Assembly: GCA_016218095.1 (NCBI GenBank)
Contig: JACREV010000231.1
Span: 1-6,318, forward strand
DNA: 6,318 nucleotides
Origin: Deltaproteobacteria bacterium
GTDB lineage: Bacteria > Desulfobacterota > GWC2-55-46
Reading direction: 5' to 3'
Below the pieces are notes generated by a model, which searched no databases, had not been told where the DNA came from, and saw only the letters and a program-made list of their open reading frames with translations. A program made the position numbers and the translations under genes. Numbering within the stretch: the stretch's first letter is position 1; every line of letters begins with the position of its first letter. Positions 5,129-6,318 of the stretch are shown piece after piece.

Positions 5129-5995
5129 ATGCGCACTGAAAAAATCGTTTGCAACATCTGCGATACCGACAAATATGAAAAGAGGATGTACAAGATAAAC
5201 AGCGGCTTTTTGGTAAAATGCTCCAACTGCGGCCTGTTTTACGCCAATCCGCGCAGGATGGACATTATAAAGGAGGTCCTCGAGGACAAGACAAAAAAAG
5301 AGAGGACCAGCGGCAAAAAGCTAAACCTGAAGGGACGCCTTTATGAGTTCAATACCGTCCTCGATCGCATACAGGCCGTAAAGCCTCAAGGCGGACGCAT
5401 CCTCGACGTCGGGTGTTACGACGGAATATTCCTGAACGAGGCGAGGAAACGCAAGTGGGATTGCCACGGCGTGGAGCCCCACATAGGAGGGGCGAGGTAC
5501 GCGCGAGAAGAGCTCAAGCTTGACGTCCAGCAGTGCGTGCTCGAAAAGTGCTCCTTCAAGGACAAATCCTTCGATGCAGTCACGCTCCTGGCCACATTGG
5601 AGCATCACCCCAACCCCTTAAAGACCCTGAAAGAGGCAAAAAGGTTCCTCAAGCCGGACGGATTGCTTGTGATCTCGGTCCCGACCATCCCGTTCTACCT
5701 GAATTTAGTGAGGTCCAGATGGAGGATGTTCATCGGCGACCACTACACTTTTTTCACTGACGATTCCATGAAAAGACTCCTGGGCAAGTCGGGTTACAGA
5801 TTGCTAAGCGCGGGATACGTCACGAAAAGCGTCGACATGGAAACGATCTCAGCGAGGCTCTCGAGCGACTGGCAACCCTACAACATCGGGCCCCTCGGCA
5901 GATTTTTCACGAAATTCGTGGAGGTAAGCAGGTTAGGAGGCGTAAGGTTCACCGTCAACCCGTATGACATGAAGATATATCTCGCGCAGATATGA
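5129..5995 (+). CDS. Class I SAM-dependent methyltransferase with N-terminal Cys4 zinc-ribbon-like motif
   Basis: A 288-aa methyltransferase of the Methyltransf_23 type. The N-terminus has two CxxC pairs, C8-C11 and C31-C34 (CNIC ... CSNCGL), likely binding zinc. The Rossmann SAM-binding core follows, with motif I ILDVGCYDG (91-99), the acidic residue after strand 2 in GVEP (E116), the SFDAVTLLATLEHHPNP region (147-163) and FLKPDGLLVISVP (173-185). The later GDHYTFFTDDSMKRLL (203-218) is typical of sugar, quinone or natural-product methyltransferases. The long C-terminal domain of NDP-hexose C-methyltransferases is absent. The substrate cannot be told; related genes often sit in O-antigen or exopolysaccharide clusters. 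AAGGGA (5117-5122) lies 6 nt before the ATG, a good start. It stands alone on the plus strand between divergent DUF2905 and a convergent gene, and its lysine- and A-rich codon use in the first third differs from the minus-strand operons, consistent with acquisition by transfer. Confidence 0.88.
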   Translation: MRTEKIVCNICDTDKYEKRMYKINSGFLVKCSNCGLFYANPRRMDIIKEVLEDKTKKERTSGKKLNLKGRLYEFNTVLDRIQAVKPQGGRILDVGCYDGIFLNEARKRKWDCHGVEPHIGGARYAREELKLDVQQCVLEKCSFKDKSFDAVTLLATLEHHPNPLKTLKEAKRFLKPDGLLVISVPTIPFYLNLVRSRWRMFIGDHYTFFTDDSMKRLLGKSGYRLLSAGYVTKSVDMETISARLSSDWQPYNIGPLGRFFTKFVEVSRLGGVRFTVNPYDMKIYLAQI

Positions 5996-6092
5996 ACTGA
6001 TGCACTCCAGGTCAGGAGCGCCATCCTCGACCGCTTTGGATGCGTTTCGTATCGCAGGCAAGCCGGGTTGCCCTCTGGCCACCGGCATCCGG

Positions 6093-6318
6093 CTACCTCC
6101 CCCACACGATCCCCGCCGCCTTCTCAATCGACCTGCCGCCGAAGTAAAATATGATGACCGTCTGCATGACGTCCTTGTGGACCTCGGAGAGCGGAAAGGC
6201 CGGGAAGCCGGCGTAAGGCGCGGCTATGGTCCAGGCGAATATCCCGAGCACGAGGAAACTCCACGCCGGACGGTGCGTGACCGTGAGTATCTTCGTCCAC
6301 CCCGGCGCGCCGTCGCTC
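6093..6318 (-). CDS. Small membrane protein resembling 3TM holins, C-terminal part (partial)
   Basis: An open minus-strand frame enters at the right edge and ends at TAG (6093-6095), giving the last 74 residues. They contain PAWSF followed by a hydrophobic helix (about 20-38 of the fragment) and a second helix (about 48-60) leading into IIFYFGGRSIEKAAGIVWGR at the C-terminus. The R-P-x-W-x-F step before a membrane helix and the terminal F-x-F-G-x-R-x-x-E/K pattern resemble the 3TM holins of phages and gene-transfer agents (GTA_holin_3TM type). Such proteins are about 100-170 aa, so the start lies beyond the window. If correct, phage-derived genes may continue to the right. The assignment is by pattern memory and is moderate; that it is a real coding end is better supported. 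It is convergent with the methyltransferase gene, 97 bp apart, with no clear terminator between. Confidence 0.55.
   Translation of the reverse strand, partial: SDGAPGWTKILTVTHRPAWSFLVLGIFAWTIAAPYAGFPAFPLSEVHKDVMQTVIIFYFGGRSIEKAAGIVWGR

Noticed and set aside
6062..6086. Hairpin GCCGG / CCGGC in the convergent gap as a terminator
   Set aside because: The 5-bp stem has a large interrupted loop and no T tract on either strand, so it does not meet the pattern of an intrinsic terminator.
1..6318. CRISPR arrays, tRNA or rRNA genes, insertion sequences
   Set aside because: No regularly spaced direct repeats, cloverleaf-like sequence, rRNA motifs, transposase motifs or terminal inverted repeats were seen on either strand.

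Overview
The window looks like chromosomal DNA of a Gram-negative bacterium that makes lipid A, since it carries lpxC. The order phoH, 7TM-HD phosphohydrolase (pgpH type), ybeY is common in Desulfobacterota ('deltaproteobacteria') and relatives. The moderately GC-rich coding DNA and two likely TTG starts fit such a lineage. The sequence alone does not fix the species, and the phylum call is inference.

All core genes read on the minus strand, so transcription runs from high to low coordinates. A strong sigma-70-like promoter (4751-4779), with a 30-bp dyad overlapping its -35 box, drives a small two-helix membrane protein (DUF2905, 4519-4725). lpxC (3426-4385) follows after 133 bp and may have its own weaker promoter. 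An intrinsic terminator at 3376-3404 closes this unit. A second promoter candidate (3281-3309) starts a tight operon: phoH (2191-3210), a 7TM-HD cyclic-di-AMP phosphodiesterase-like gene (437-2185) and ybeY (109-537). The last two genes overlap by about 100 bp. Beyond ybeY, the first 12 codons of a HicB-type antitoxin (1-37) run off the left edge.

The right side is accessory in character. A mostly non-coding stretch of about 400 bp (4726-5128) holds the divergent promoter, the dyad and a nested hairpin. It is followed by a plus-strand SAM-dependent methyltransferase with an N-terminal zinc-ribbon-like Cys4 motif (5129-5995). Convergent with it, the 3' end of a small membrane protein resembling 3TM phage/gene-transfer-agent holins (6093-6318) enters from the right edge.

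Functionally, lpxC commits UDP-GlcNAc to lipid A. PhoH and YbeY form a conserved RNA/ribosome-maintenance pair, and the HD protein between them probably degrades c-di-AMP. No CRISPR array, tRNA, rRNA or insertion sequence is visible. I found no clearly new biological system. The points most worth a second look are the collapsed extracellular domain of the HD protein, the long coding overlap into ybeY, the operator-like dyad upstream of DUF2905-lpxC, and a mini-ORF directly in front of phoH.
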